This document shows, piece by piece, positions 26,191 to 34,289 of a DNA stretch of 64,000 nucleotides. Position numbers and translations under genes: made by a program. The stretch comes from Halorubrum amylolyticum (GTDB taxonomy: Archaea > Halobacteriota > Halobacteria > Halobacteriales > Haloferacaceae): NCBI RefSeq assembly GCF_004114995.1, contig NZ_SDJP01000003.1, positions 24,001 to 88,000 on the forward strand, given 5' to 3'. The notes beneath the pieces were generated by a model that was not told where the DNA came from, searched no databases, and saw only the letters and a program-made list of their open reading frames with translations. Position 1 is the stretch's first letter. Each line of letters opens with the position of its first letter.

Positions 26191-27069
26191 GTGTGCACGC
26201 TCACGCTCGCGTGGCGGACGTTCGGTGACGCGCCGATCGCGCTCGCCGCGAACCGCGACGAGGCGCTGGACCGGCCGTCCGAGCCGCCGGCCCTCCGCGG
26301 GATCGACGACGGTGACAGCGAGGACGGCGGTGACGGTGACAGCGACGGCGACGGGGACGACACCGGCGGCGGTGATCTGTACGTCGCCCCCCGCGACGCC
26401 GAGGCCGGCGGGACGTGGATCGGGCTCTCCGCGTCGGGGGTCGTCGCCGCGGTCACGAACCGCTGGCTCGACGCCGACCGCGAGGGCGACCGCTCTAGGG
26501 GACTCCTCGTGCGGGACTGCCTGACCGCGGACTCCGCCGAGGCCGCCGTCAGAGCGGTCGAGCGCGACCTCGAAAGCCGGTCGTACGACGGGTTCAACCT
26601 CGTGCTCGCCGACGGCGACGCGGCGTTTCTCCTCTCGTACGACGGCGGGCTGGCGATCACCCGCCTCGATCCCGGCGTCCACGTCGTCGGCAACGTCGGC
26701 GGCGTGGTCAACGGCGTCGGGCGCTTCGCGGTCCCGGACCGCCGGCGGGAGTTCGCCGCGGAGCGAGCCGACAGCGCGCGGGCGGTGGCGGCTGCGCTGG
26801 CTCCCGAGCCCGGCGAGTCGGGCGCGGCGTGGCTCGACCGCGCGAGCGAGACGCTCGCGGACCACGAGTACGGCGCCTGCCTCCACGGCGACGGCTTCGG
26901 CACGCGGTCGTTCACCCGGATTCGGATCGCTCCGGGTTCCGGGACGCCGCCCGAGTTCGCGTACGCCGACGGACCGCCCTGCGAGACGCCCGCGGAGCGG
27001 GTGTCGCTGCCGGCGGGATTCGGAGCTGGCGGAGTGGGCCGATCGCGCGGGTCGAATGGATCGGCGTAG
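26191..27069 (+). CDS. NRDE/TANGO2-family protein
   Basis: 292 residues starting at a GTG at 26191, so that Cys2 follows the initiator (MCTLTLAWR), as is usual for this family, which is thought to have an N-terminal nucleophile-like fold. The naming motif N-R-D-E is in ALAANRDEALDRPSEPP. A 30-residue Asp/Gly/Ser insert (DDGDSEDGGDGDSDGDGDD) sits between that motif and GDLYVAPRDAEAGGTWIGLSASGVVAAVTNRW. GFNLVLADGDAAFLLSY and VVGNVGGVVNGV follow. Eukaryotic TANGO2 is linked to haem and lipid handling; the archaeal role is unknown. Its last codons lie in the left arm of a long inverted repeat. Confidence 0.88.
   Translation: MCTLTLAWRTFGDAPIALAANRDEALDRPSEPPALRGIDDGDSEDGGDGDSDGDGDDTGGGDLYVAPRDAEAGGTWIGLSASGVVAAVTNRWLDADREGDRSRGLLVRDCLTADSAEAAVRAVERDLESRSYDGFNLVLADGDAAFLLSYDGGLAITRLDPGVHVVGNVGGVVNGVGRFAVPDRRREFAAERADSARAVAAALAPEPGESGAAWLDRASETLADHEYGACLHGDGFGTRSFTRIRIAPGSGTPPEFAYADGPPCETPAERVSLPAGFGAGGVGRSRGSNGSA
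27044..27067 (+). repeat. Left arm of a 24-bp perfect inverted repeat around the HTH gene
   Basis: This arm is the exact reverse complement of 27498-27521. A further ten matching bases (GCGACGGCGC) continue inward after a short indel. It covers the stop codon end of the NRDE gene. The enclosed segment is about 430 bp and holds one HTH gene with its promoter. Confidence 0.9.
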
Positions 27070-27125
27070 CGCCGGCGACGGCGCGGAAAGCCAGTTTTAA
27101 GCGACTCGCGGGCCCCCGGTACTGT

Positions 27126-27479
27126 ATGAGTGTGTCCGAACTCGAGGCCGACCTCTCGGAGGACGAACGCGCCGGCCTCGAACTCATCCGCGAGACCGGC
27201 GGCATCCACCAGAGCGACTTCTGGAAGGAACTCGACGTCTCCTCGCGCAAGGGGAGCCGGATCGCGGAGGCGTTAGAGGAGTCCGGGCTCATCCAGCGCT
27301 CGGACACCGTCTACGACGGTCACAACACGTACTACCTCGAACCCGCCCCCCGCGACCTGGACTTCTCGTTGCTCATGGCCGGCGACATGCTCTCGCCGTT
27401 CATCGGCGAGGAGGAGGTCGACGCGCAGGCGGACGCCTTCTCGCAGTGGATGATGAACCTCGCGTACGAGGAGTACTGA
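27126..27479 (+). CDS. Winged helix-turn-helix DNA-binding protein
   Basis: 117 residues. Residues 10-55 (LSEDERAGLELIRETGGIHQSDFWKELDVSSRKGSRIAEALEESGLIQR) form a MarR/Lrp-like winged helix, with the wing DTVYDGHNTYYLEP. The C-terminal half (LDFSLLMAGDMLSPFIGEEEVDAQADAFSQWMMNLAYEEY) has no known sensor signature. It is of the size of many small haloarchaeal regulators. A TTTTAA box at about 27095-27100 precedes the ATG by about 26-31 nt, fitting a leaderless start. The gene is bracketed by a 24-bp inverted repeat. Its target is unknown. Confidence 0.85.
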   Translation: MSVSELEADLSEDERAGLELIRETGGIHQSDFWKELDVSSRKGSRIAEALEESGLIQRSDTVYDGHNTYYLEPAPRDLDFSLLMAGDMLSPFIGEEEVDAQADAFSQWMMNLAYEEY

Positions 27480-27497
27480 GCGGGACGCGCCGTCGCC

Positions 27498-27521
27498 ACG
27501 CCGATCCATTCGACCCGCGCG
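27498..27521 (-). repeat. Right arm of the 24-bp inverted repeat
   Basis: Reverse complement of 27044-27067, lying in the gap behind the HTH gene. See the left arm for extent. Confidence 0.9.
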
Positions 27522-27599
27522 TCGGCCGCTCGGGAAGCCGTCGGGCCGGAGGGTCGTTCGACCCGTGAGTTCATATTCCCCGAGCGGTGACGAACGGGC

Positions 27600-29027
27600 A
27601 TGTTCACGGAGCGGTCCGACCTCGTCGCGGACGACGACCCCGTTCGCGGCTACGGCGTCGCGGTGACGCCGGGCCGGGAGGGACCGCTCGTGTTCGTCGC
27701 CGGATACGGCGAACCGAACCGGCTGTACGCTCGCGACGGCGACCGCTTCGTCGACACGGCCTGCGGCATCGTCGCCGACGGGACCAGACACGGGATGGGG
27801 GTGTGCGCGGCGGACCTCGACGCCGACGGCTGCGAGGAGCTGTACGTTCACAACTGCACCAAGGGCGTCGGCGGCGGCGGCGACCCGGACCTCTTGTTGA
27901 GCCGGGTCGAATCGGAACGGTACCGGTGGACCGACCTGTTCGCGCTCGACGTGAACGCCGACCGGCTCGCCGTGCGCGCCGGGCGGTCGGTCGCCGCGCT
28001 CGACCGCCTCGGGACCGGCCGCTACGGCGTCGCCGTCTCCGGGTACGCCGCCCCCCTCTCCTTCTACGAGATCGGCGACGACGGCGAGATCACGGACATG
28101 GCCGACGCGGTCGGCCTGGAGGTCGACGGCGGGTGTCGGTCGCTGCTCGCGGTCCCGGACTGCTCGGGCGAGGGCGACCTGTTCGCGGGCGTCGAGCGCG
28201 GGGCGAACCGGCTGTTCCGAAACGACGGCGGCCACTACGCCCGGGCCGACGGCGGCGCGGCGCTCTCGGACCCGGCCGGCGACACGCGCGGCGCCGCCCT
28301 CGTCGACGAGGGCGGGCGGTTCGCGTTCGCGGTGGGCAACGAGGGCGGACCGAACCGCCTCCTCCGTCGGGCGCCGGGTGGCGAGTTCGTCGACGCGGCG
28401 CCGCCCGCGCTCCGCGACACCGGCCGCGTCCGGACCGTCGTCGCCGCCGACTTCGACAACGACGGCCGCGAGGAGCTGTTCTTCAACGCCTCCGGAGAGC
28501 CCAACCGGCTCTTCGCACGCGACGGCGGGACCGATGGCGACGGCGGGACCGATGGCGACGACGATACCGGCGGCCCGCGGTGGCACCGGATCGATCCGGG
28601 GCCGGCCGCCGAGCCGGACGGATTCGGGACCGGCGCGGTCGCGGCCGACGTCGACGGAGACGGCGTCCTCGAACTGATCGTGGTCCACGGCGAGGTCGCG
28701 GCCCAGCCGATCTCGGTGTACGGGGACCCGACCGCGGCGGCCGCAGGATGGGTCCGCGTCCGCCCGACCACGCGTCACGGAGCGCCCGCGCGGGGCGCGG
28801 TGGTCCGGCTCGAAACCACGGACGGGGTCCAGCGCCGCACCGTCGACGCCGGGGGCGGCTGTCTCTGTCAGACGGAGCCGGTGGCGCACTTCGGGCTCGG
28901 CGGAGCGACCCCGATCCGGGTGAGCGTTCGGTGGCCGGACGGCCGCGAGCGCACCCTCACCGACCCCGCGACGAACGCGGAGCTCGCGGTCGACCACCCC
29001 TCGCGGACCGCGGTTCCGACCGAGTGA
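27600..29027 (+). CDS. FG-GAP/VCBS repeat protein with C-terminal ASPIC/UnbV domain
   Basis: 475 residues. Several propeller blades repeat a pattern of A(V)DLDADGxEELYVHN or ADFDNDGREELFFNASGEPNRLF, with Asp-rich calcium loops, and end with ADVDGDGVLELIVVHG. The last 75 residues (ARGAVVRLETTDGVQRRTVDAGGG, then HFGLGGATPIRVSVRWPDGRERTL) are an ASPIC/UnbV domain, as in CRTAC1 proteins. Such proteins are normally secreted and bind calcium, but this one starts MFTERSDLVADDD with no signal peptide or Tat motif, which suggests a cytoplasmic form or an undetected upstream start. Function unknown. Confidence 0.85.
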   Translation: MFTERSDLVADDDPVRGYGVAVTPGREGPLVFVAGYGEPNRLYARDGDRFVDTACGIVADGTRHGMGVCAADLDADGCEELYVHNCTKGVGGGGDPDLLLSRVESERYRWTDLFALDVNADRLAVRAGRSVAALDRLGTGRYGVAVSGYAAPLSFYEIGDDGEITDMADAVGLEVDGGCRSLLAVPDCSGEGDLFAGVERGANRLFRNDGGHYARADGGAALSDPAGDTRGAALVDEGGRFAFAVGNEGGPNRLLRRAPGGEFVDAAPPALRDTGRVRTVVAADFDNDGREELFFNASGEPNRLFARDGGTDGDGGTDGDDDTGGPRWHRIDPGPAAEPDGFGTGAVAADVDGDGVLELIVVHGEVAAQPISVYGDPTAAAAGWVRVRPTTRHGAPARGAVVRLETTDGVQRRTVDAGGGCLCQTEPVAHFGLGGATPIRVSVRWPDGRERTLTDPATNAELAVDHPSRTAVPTE

Positions 29028-29164
29028 CCACGGGAAGCGGCCGCGAGGACGGGCGCGGACGGAGCGACGGGGGCGGCGACGTCGCGTCGGTCGGTGGGCC
29101 GCAGTCGCTCGGCCAGAACTGCCGCCCTTCGCGGGTTCAAGTGTCCGGAGGCGTACGGGCGGGT

Positions 29165-29365
29165 ATGGTAGATCCGACTTCCGACCTCGAGGAGGACGTC
29201 GACGAGGAGTCCGCGCCGCGCTGTGCGACCTGTGGGGAGCCGGCGCTGGGTGCCGGCCGACGGACGGTGACGTGGGTCGACGGCGACGACGCGGTGCACC
29301 GACAGTTCTGCTCGCAGGCCTGTCGAGACGAGTGGACGGACGAGCGGCCTTCCGCGAGAGGCTGA
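29165..29365 (+). CDS. Small zinc-finger protein (CxxC...CxxxC)
   Basis: 66 residues. An acidic start (MVDPTSDLEEDVDEESAPR) precedes a two-half zinc site: CATCGEPALGAG and, 22 residues on, HRQFCSQACRDEW. This is the MYM/TRASH-like knuckle seen in many short haloarchaeal zinc proteins; I think it belongs to the DUF7576 group, though that is from memory. Such microproteins often regulate swarming or biofilm formation in Haloferax, but no role can be assigned here. Confidence 0.75.
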   Translation: MVDPTSDLEEDVDEESAPRCATCGEPALGAGRRTVTWVDGDDAVHRQFCSQACRDEWTDERPSARG

Positions 29366-29366
29366 C

Positions 29367-29400
29367 CGGGGGGAGCGGGGGGAGCGGGGGGAGCGGGGGA
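29367..29400 (+). repeat. GGGGGGAGC microsatellite after a stop codon
   Basis: About four units of a 9-bp G-rich repeat begin directly after the zinc-finger gene's TGA. G runs of this kind may form quadruplexes or slip during replication. Confidence 0.8.
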
Positions 29401-29471
29401 CAGCAGCGGGACGGTCGGGTCCGCGGCGCGTCGCGGGAGGATTTTTCACCATAGGGGTGGTAGCGGGGGGT

Positions 29472-30197
29472 ATGATATCGCTCGACGAGGCCGTGACGGC
29501 CCGACTGGAGTCGCACGGCGAACGGTTCGAGGTGCTGATCGACCCCGACGCCGCGCTCGCGATGAAGCGGGGCGAGTTCGAGGGCGACCTGGAGGACGTG
29601 ATCGCCGCCGAGGACGTGTTCGAGAACGCGTCGCGCGGCGACCGCCCGGCCGAGGAGGACTTGGAGACCGTGTTCGGCACGACCGACGCGCTGGATATCA
29701 TCCCCGAAGTCGTCGAGCGGGGGGAGATCCAGATCACCGCCGAGCAGCGCGAGGAGATGATGGAGCGGAAGCACAACCAGCTCGTCACCACCATCACGCG
29801 AAACGCGGTGAACCCGCAGATGGACGACTCGCCGCACCCGCCGGAGCGCATCGAGCGCGCCTTGGAGGAGGCTGGCTTCCAGGTCGACCCGATGGAGCCG
29901 GTCGAGAACCAGGTCGACGACGCCCTTGAGGCGCTTCGCCCGGTGATCCCGATCCGCTTCGAGGAGGTGACGATGGCGGTCCAGCTCCCCGCGGACTACG
30001 CGGGCTCCGGACAGGCACAGATCCGCGAGTTCGGCGACCTCGAACGCGAGGAGTGGCAGAACGACGGCTCGTGGGTGGGCGTGCTCACCTTCCCCGCCGG
30101 GCTCCAGAACGACCTGTACGACCTCGTCAACGAGGTCACGTCCGGCGAGGGCGACGCCCGCGTCATCAAGGACAAAGACGAGCTGCGGACGCGGTAG
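29472..30197 (+). CDS. Ribosome maturation factor SBDS
   Basis: Archaeal homologue of the Shwachman-Bodian-Diamond protein, which helps release the anti-association factor aIF6 from the 60S/50S subunit. The 241 residues have the three-domain layout: N-terminal FYSH-like domain (MISLDEAVTARLESHGERFEVLIDPDAALAMKRGE), the family signature ERGEIQITAEQREEMMERKHNQLVTTITRNAVNPQ and PHPPERIERALEEAGFQVDP, and the C-terminal ferredoxin-like domain (PVIPIRFEEVTMAVQLPADYAG). The length is normal. The ATG at 29472 is preceded by TATA-poor sequence with GGGGGGT. Confidence 0.94.
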   Translation: MISLDEAVTARLESHGERFEVLIDPDAALAMKRGEFEGDLEDVIAAEDVFENASRGDRPAEEDLETVFGTTDALDIIPEVVERGEIQITAEQREEMMERKHNQLVTTITRNAVNPQMDDSPHPPERIERALEEAGFQVDPMEPVENQVDDALEALRPVIPIRFEEVTMAVQLPADYAGSGQAQIREFGDLEREEWQNDGSWVGVLTFPAGLQNDLYDLVNEVTSGEGDARVIKDKDELRTR

Positions 30198-30323
30198 GGC
30201 AGAGGGGGAAGGATTCAGGCGCCGTAGGTCGTCGGCCGCGCCGCGCTCGGCGGGCGGTTTCGGCGATCGCCATACGTGCCGCAGCCGAGAGCTTCATACC
30301 CGGCCGCGGGCCTCTTTCTCGTC

Positions 30324-30818
30324 ATGCACGAGCGCACGGCGGAGTTCGCGGAGCGGGCGCGGGACCGACACGGCGTCGACCTCGACGTGCTGGAGTTCGA
30401 CGCGGGGACGAAGACGGCGGCCGCGGCCGCCGACGCCGTCGGCTGCGACACCGCGGCGATCGCCTCCACCATCGTGGTGTCGCTCGCGGAGCCGGGGCGG
30501 GAGGCGGGGCCGGAGAACCTCGTCGCGGCGATCACGAGCGGCGCGAACCGGCTCGATCTGGGCGCGGTCGCGGACCGGTTCGACGCCGCGTCGGCCGCGA
30601 TGGCGGACCCCGAGCTGATCCGAGAGGTCGTCGGCTGGAGCATCGGCGGCGTCCCGCCGATCTGTCACGACGCCGCGCTGCCGACCGTCCTCGACCCGAC
30701 GCTCACGGAGTACGACACGGTCCATGGCGCGGCGGGGACGCCGAGCGCGCTGTTCCCGGTCGATCCGAAGGCCCTCGCGGCCCTCGCCGACGCGACGGTC
30801 GTTGATCTCACCGAGTGA
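30324..30818 (+). CDS. YbaK/EbsC aminoacyl-tRNA deacylase family protein
   Basis: 164 residues. The fold is that of editing domains that remove wrongly attached amino acids from tRNA. Seen are the opening VLEFDAGTKTAAAAADAVGCDTAAIASTIVVSL, AAITSGANRLDLGAVADRF and the signature GWSIGGVPPICHDAALPTVLDPTL, followed by VHGAAGTPSALFPVDPKALAALADATVVDL. The invariant Lys of the related ProX/YbaK active site is probably in DAGTKTA. The ATG at 30324 is chosen because an ATG 16 codons earlier adds a non-conserved Pro/Ala stretch. The specific misacylated tRNA is unknown. Confidence 0.88.
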   Translation: MHERTAEFAERARDRHGVDLDVLEFDAGTKTAAAAADAVGCDTAAIASTIVVSLAEPGREAGPENLVAAITSGANRLDLGAVADRFDAASAAMADPELIREVVGWSIGGVPPICHDAALPTVLDPTLTEYDTVHGAAGTPSALFPVDPKALAALADATVVDLTE

Positions 30819-30882
30819 GCGGAGGTGTCCGCTTCGGGTTCCCAACGCCGAGTTGTTAATCGACGGCGCTCTCGACGTCCGT

Positions 30883-30913
30883 GTTAATAAGATACAGTTG
30901 TGAAATAACAACT
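30883..30913 (+). promoter_or_regulatory. Promoter and palindromic operator of the metal ABC operon
   Basis: TTAATAAG (about 30883-30890) fits a TATA box. The inverted repeat AGTTGT-GAAATA-ACAACT (30896-30913) follows it by about 6 bp and should cover the transcription start, an arrangement expected for repression. The GTG start of the lipoprotein is at 30944, so a short leader would remain. A similar half-site, GAGTTGTTAATC, lies at 30850-30861. Confidence 0.6.
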
Positions 30914-30943
30914 CTTTTCTGTTAATCGGCCGTATCGATCGGT

Positions 30944-31924
30944 GTGACTCACTCACGACGATCGGTGCTGCGTCGCGGCGCCGGGCTCGCAGTCGCGGGG
31001 GCGGCGGCGTCGCTGGCCGGGTGTTCCGACGCCGCCCCCGGCGGATCCGGGGAGTTCGACGCGGGCTACGCCGCCTTCTTCACCCTCAACGACTGGGCGA
31101 ATCGGGTCGCCGGCGACCGCGCGAGCTTCGAGGACCCGGTCGACGTGGGACAGCTCGGCCACGGGTGGACGCCGGATGGGAACCTCGCCGCCGACGTGGC
31201 GTCGACCGACGCGTTCGTCTACCTCGATAGCCCGGAGTTCTCGTGGGCGCAGGATCTCGCCGCGACGCTCGAAGACGACTACGACACGGTCGCCGTGATC
31301 GACGGGCTCGCCGGGCTGGAGGACGACCTCCTCGACTGGAACCACTCGCACGAGGGGGAGGGAGGGGGAGACCGCGACGGCGACCGCCAGTACGACCCCC
31401 ACGTCTGGGTCGATCCGGTGTTCGCCGCGGACATCGTTGACACGATCGCGACGGGGCTCGGCGAGGCGGACCCGGACAACGCCGACGCCTACGCCGACAA
31501 CGCCGACGCCTACGCCGAGGATCTCGACGCGGTCGACGCCGCGTTCGAGTCGATCGCCGACGAGGCCGCGCGCGACGTGGCGGTCATGGCGGGCCACAAC
31601 TCCTTCCAGTACCTAGAGGCGCGCTACGGGTTCCGGCTCCACTCGCCGGTCGGCGTCTCGCCGCAGAACGAGCCGACGCAGAGCGAGATCGCGGACACGA
31701 TCGAACTCGTGAACGCGGAGGGGATCGACGCGGTGCTGTACGACCGCTTCGAGTCGCCCAGGCTCGCCGAGTCGATCGTCGAGAACAGCGACGCCACGGA
31801 GGCGGTCCCCGTCACGCCCGCCGGGGGAACGACCCGCGAGTGGAACGACGCCGGGTACGGCTACCTCGAACAGATGACCGAGATCAACGTCCCCGCCTTC
31901 GAGCGGGCGTTCGGGGCGCAGTGA
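30944..31924 (+). CDS. Metal ABC transporter substrate-binding lipoprotein (ZnuA-like)
   Basis: 326 residues from a GTG. RRSVLRRGAGLAVAGAAASLAGC is a twin-arginine signal with lipobox; the lipidated Cys is C27. Cluster A-I (ZnuA/PsaA) features follow: FFTLNDWANRVAG, the His-bearing YDPHVWVDPVFAADIV, VAVMAGHNSFQYLEARYGFRL, PQNEPTQSEIADTIELVN and VLYDRFESPRLAESI. The loop WNHSHEGEGGGDRDGD is the metal-gathering His/acidic loop. Zn or Mn is the likely cargo. A tandem duplication of NADAY(A)DNADAYA is present (about residues 180-193). It opens an operon with ATPase and permease. Confidence 0.88.
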   Translation: MTHSRRSVLRRGAGLAVAGAAASLAGCSDAAPGGSGEFDAGYAAFFTLNDWANRVAGDRASFEDPVDVGQLGHGWTPDGNLAADVASTDAFVYLDSPEFSWAQDLAATLEDDYDTVAVIDGLAGLEDDLLDWNHSHEGEGGGDRDGDRQYDPHVWVDPVFAADIVDTIATGLGEADPDNADAYADNADAYAEDLDAVDAAFESIADEAARDVAVMAGHNSFQYLEARYGFRLHSPVGVSPQNEPTQSEIADTIELVNAEGIDAVLYDRFESPRLAESIVENSDATEAVPVTPAGGTTREWNDAGYGYLEQMTEINVPAFERAFGAQ

Positions 31925-32045
31925 GCGGAACGGACGCCTGCTCGTCGGCCGAACTGCCGGCGCGCGTCGACGGCGGACGAACCGGCGACAGCAACGGCGG
32001 ACTAAAAGAGCTAAACGTGCGGGCGACCCAGATCGGACACACGCA

Positions 32046-32786
32046 GTGACCGCAATCGTCGACCTCGACGGCGTGACGTTCTCCTACGGCGACACCGTCG
32101 CCGTGAGAGACGTCTCTCTGACGGTCGAGGAGGGCGACTTCCTCGGGCTCGTCGGGCCGAACGGCTCCGGGAAGACCACCCTGCTCCACCTCATGCTCGG
32201 ACTCCACGAGCCCGACGAGGGGTCGGTCGAGCTGTTCGGCCGCCCCGTCGAAGAGTTCGACGACGGCGGCCGTATCGGCTACGTCTCCCAGAAGGCGACG
32301 AGCCGAGGCGGCGCGATGCCGGTCACCGTCCGCGAGTGCGTCACCATGGGCCGGTTCGCGCACGCCGGCCGGGGGCGGCTCTCCGAGGCCGACCGCACCG
32401 CCGTTGCCGACGCGATCGAGACGGTCGGCATCGGGAACCTCGCCGACCGGCTCGTGTCGGAGCTGTCCGGCGGGCAGAAACAGCGGGCGTACATCGCGCG
32501 CGCCCTCGCGAGCGACGCGGACCTGCTCGCGCTCGACGAGCCGACCGTCGGCGTCGACGCCGAGTCGCGCGACGCCTTCTACGCCCTCCTCGACGAGCTG
32601 AACGGCGAGGGGATCACCATCATCCTCATCGAACACGACATCGGCGTCGTCACCGACCGCGCGAACCGCATCGCCTGTATCAACACCGAGCTGTACCACC
32701 ACGGGGACACCGAGTCGTTCGTCGAGAGCGACGCCCTCGCGGAGGCGTACGGCACGGCCGGACAGGTCGTCCACCACCACCACTGA
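32046..32786 (+). CDS. Metal ABC transporter ATP-binding protein (ZnuC-like)
   Basis: 246 residues from a GTG at 32046. Walker A is VGPNGSGKTT (about 36-45), then Q-loop YVSQKATSRGGAMPVTVRECV, signature LSGGQKQR, Walker B LLALDEPTVGVD and the switch His in IEHDIGVV. The order YVSQ...MPVTVREVV is typical of Zn/Mn importers. The C-terminus ends QVVHHHH, four natural histidines that may bind the transported metal. It lies 121 nt after the lipoprotein gene, and its TGA overlaps the permease ATG. Confidence 0.92.
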   Translation: MTAIVDLDGVTFSYGDTVAVRDVSLTVEEGDFLGLVGPNGSGKTTLLHLMLGLHEPDEGSVELFGRPVEEFDDGGRIGYVSQKATSRGGAMPVTVRECVTMGRFAHAGRGRLSEADRTAVADAIETVGIGNLADRLVSELSGGQKQRAYIARALASDADLLALDEPTVGVDAESRDAFYALLDELNGEGITIILIEHDIGVVTDRANRIACINTELYHHGDTESFVESDALAEAYGTAGQVVHHHH

Positions 32787-33862
32787 TGAGCGGGGACACG
32801 CCTGCGGACGACGGCGGCCCGTCCCGGCCCGATCGGGGACTCGGTCAGGACCGCGGGCTCCGCCGGACCGCGGAACTCGTCGGAATCGGGATCACGGGCG
32901 TCGTCGCGGCCGCCATGCTCGGGTTCGTCCTGCTCTACTGGGGGCAGGACCTCCCGGTGGTCAGCGACCTGTACGCCGCATTCCGCTCGCTCGGGCGCGG
33001 GATGGACGCCGCGTTCGGCACGAACGTGTTCCGACACCCGATCATGTGGCAGTCGATGGCGACCGGCGTGCTCGTCGGGGTCGTCGCCCCGCTCGTCGGC
33101 TCCTTCCTCGTCCACCGCGAGATGGCGCTGATCGGCGAGACGCTCGCGCACACCGCCTTCGCCGGGGTCGCGATCGGCATCCTCGTCACCTCCTCGACCG
33201 GCTGGGACGGGTCGCTGCTGCTCGTCGCGCTCGTCGTCGGGATTCTCGGCGCGCTCGTGGTCCAGTGGCTCACCGAGCGCACCGACGCCTACGGCGACGT
33301 GCCGATCGCGATCATGCTCAGCGGGAGCTTCGCGGTCGGCACCCTGATCATCAGCTACGGCGACGGGCTCACCGGCGTCAACGTTCGGGGGTACCTGTTC
33401 GGGAACCTCGCGGTCGTCACGCCGGAGGGGGCGCGGCTGATGGGGGCGCTCTCCCTGATCGTCGTCGCCGGCGTGGCGCTGACGTACAAGCAGCTCCTCT
33501 TCATCACCTTCGACGAGCAGGCCGCGCGGGTCGCCCAGCTGAACGTCACCGGCTACAACACCCTGCTCGTGGTGTTGACCGCGGTCGTCGTCGTCGGGGC
33601 GATGCAGGTGCTCGGCGTGATCCTCGTCGCCGCGATGTTGGTCGTCCCGGTCGCGGCCGCCTCCCAGGTCGCCCGGAGCTTCCGCGAGACGATGTACCTC
33701 GCGGTGATATTCGGCCAGCTGTCCGTGATCGGCGGCTTCGCCGTCTCGATCGGCCTCGGGCTCCCCTCCGGGGGGTCGATCGTCGTCACGGCCATCGCGG
33801 TGTACCTCGCGACCATCGTCGGCTCCGGCTTCTCGGTGAAGGCCATCTCGACGCACGGGTGA
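32786..33862 (+). CDS. Metal ABC transporter permease (ZnuB/MntB-like, ABC-3 family)
   Basis: 358 residues. A hydrophilic N-terminal 30 residues (GDTPADDGGPSRPDRGLG) is followed by about eight or nine membrane helices. Family motifs include LVGSFLVHREMALIGETLAHTAFAGVAIG, the coupling region YGDVPIAIMLSGSFAVGTLIISYGDG, NVRGYLFGNLAVVTPE and VVGAMQVLGVILVAAMLVVPVAAASQVARSF. Starts at an ATG that shares one base with the ATPase stop codon. With the upstream lipoprotein and ATPase it makes a complete Zn/Mn importer. An operator stands in front of the operon. Confidence 0.92.
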   Translation: MSGDTPADDGGPSRPDRGLGQDRGLRRTAELVGIGITGVVAAAMLGFVLLYWGQDLPVVSDLYAAFRSLGRGMDAAFGTNVFRHPIMWQSMATGVLVGVVAPLVGSFLVHREMALIGETLAHTAFAGVAIGILVTSSTGWDGSLLLVALVVGILGALVVQWLTERTDAYGDVPIAIMLSGSFAVGTLIISYGDGLTGVNVRGYLFGNLAVVTPEGARLMGALSLIVVAGVALTYKQLLFITFDEQAARVAQLNVTGYNTLLVVLTAVVVVGAMQVLGVILVAAMLVVPVAAASQVARSFRETMYLAVIFGQLSVIGGFAVSIGLGLPSGGSIVVTAIAVYLATIVGSGFSVKAISTHG

Positions 33863-33950
33863 GGGTGGATCGCGACCCGACGCGAAGCGGCTATCGGCGG
33901 CCCGCGTCCGTTTTCCACAGACCCTTATGCACGGCCCCCGACCGAGGGGT

Positions 33951-34235
33951 ATGGGAGACACCGAGACCTACACCGTCACCGACCCCGACGGCAACGAGGA
34001 GTCGTTCGAACTGCCCGCCGACCTCGTCGACGTGCTCAGCCAGCAGGGCGAGGCGCCGACCCGCGTCGTCAGCGACGTGGTGGTACAGGCCATGGCCCAG
34101 CAGGCCCACGTCATCGCCCACCACAGCGAGGGCGAGGTCCCGGACGACATCGCGGAGATGAACGACACCGCCGCGGAGCTGTTCGAGGAGCGCTTCGGGC
34201 AGTCGCTCGAAGACGCGCTCGGCCACTCGCACTGA
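33951..34235 (+). CDS. Small conserved haloarchaeal protein (resembles DUF7545)
   Basis: 94 residues from the ATG at 33951 (MGDTETYTVTDPDGNEESFELPADLVDVLS). The next segment QQGEAPTRVVSDVVVQAMAQQAHVIAHHSEGEVPDDIAEMNDTAAELFEERFGQSLEDALGHSH is helical and amphipathic. The family is common in haloarchaea and, as I recall, is catalogued as DUF7545, with no known function. The C-terminal His residues are followed by a 21-bp tandem duplication that spans the stop codon. Confidence 0.75.
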   Translation: MGDTETYTVTDPDGNEESFELPADLVDVLSQQGEAPTRVVSDVVVQAMAQQAHVIAHHSEGEVPDDIAEMNDTAAELFEERFGQSLEDALGHSH

Positions 34236-34265
34236 TCGGTCCGACACTCGCACTGATCGGTCCGA
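34224..34265 (+). repeat. Perfect 21-bp tandem duplication across a stop codon
   Basis: The 21-bp unit at 34224-34244, which contains the stop codon of the small protein, is repeated exactly at 34245-34265. Confidence 0.95.
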
Positions 34266-34289
34266 CCGAACGAGACGCGCGCCTTCCTT

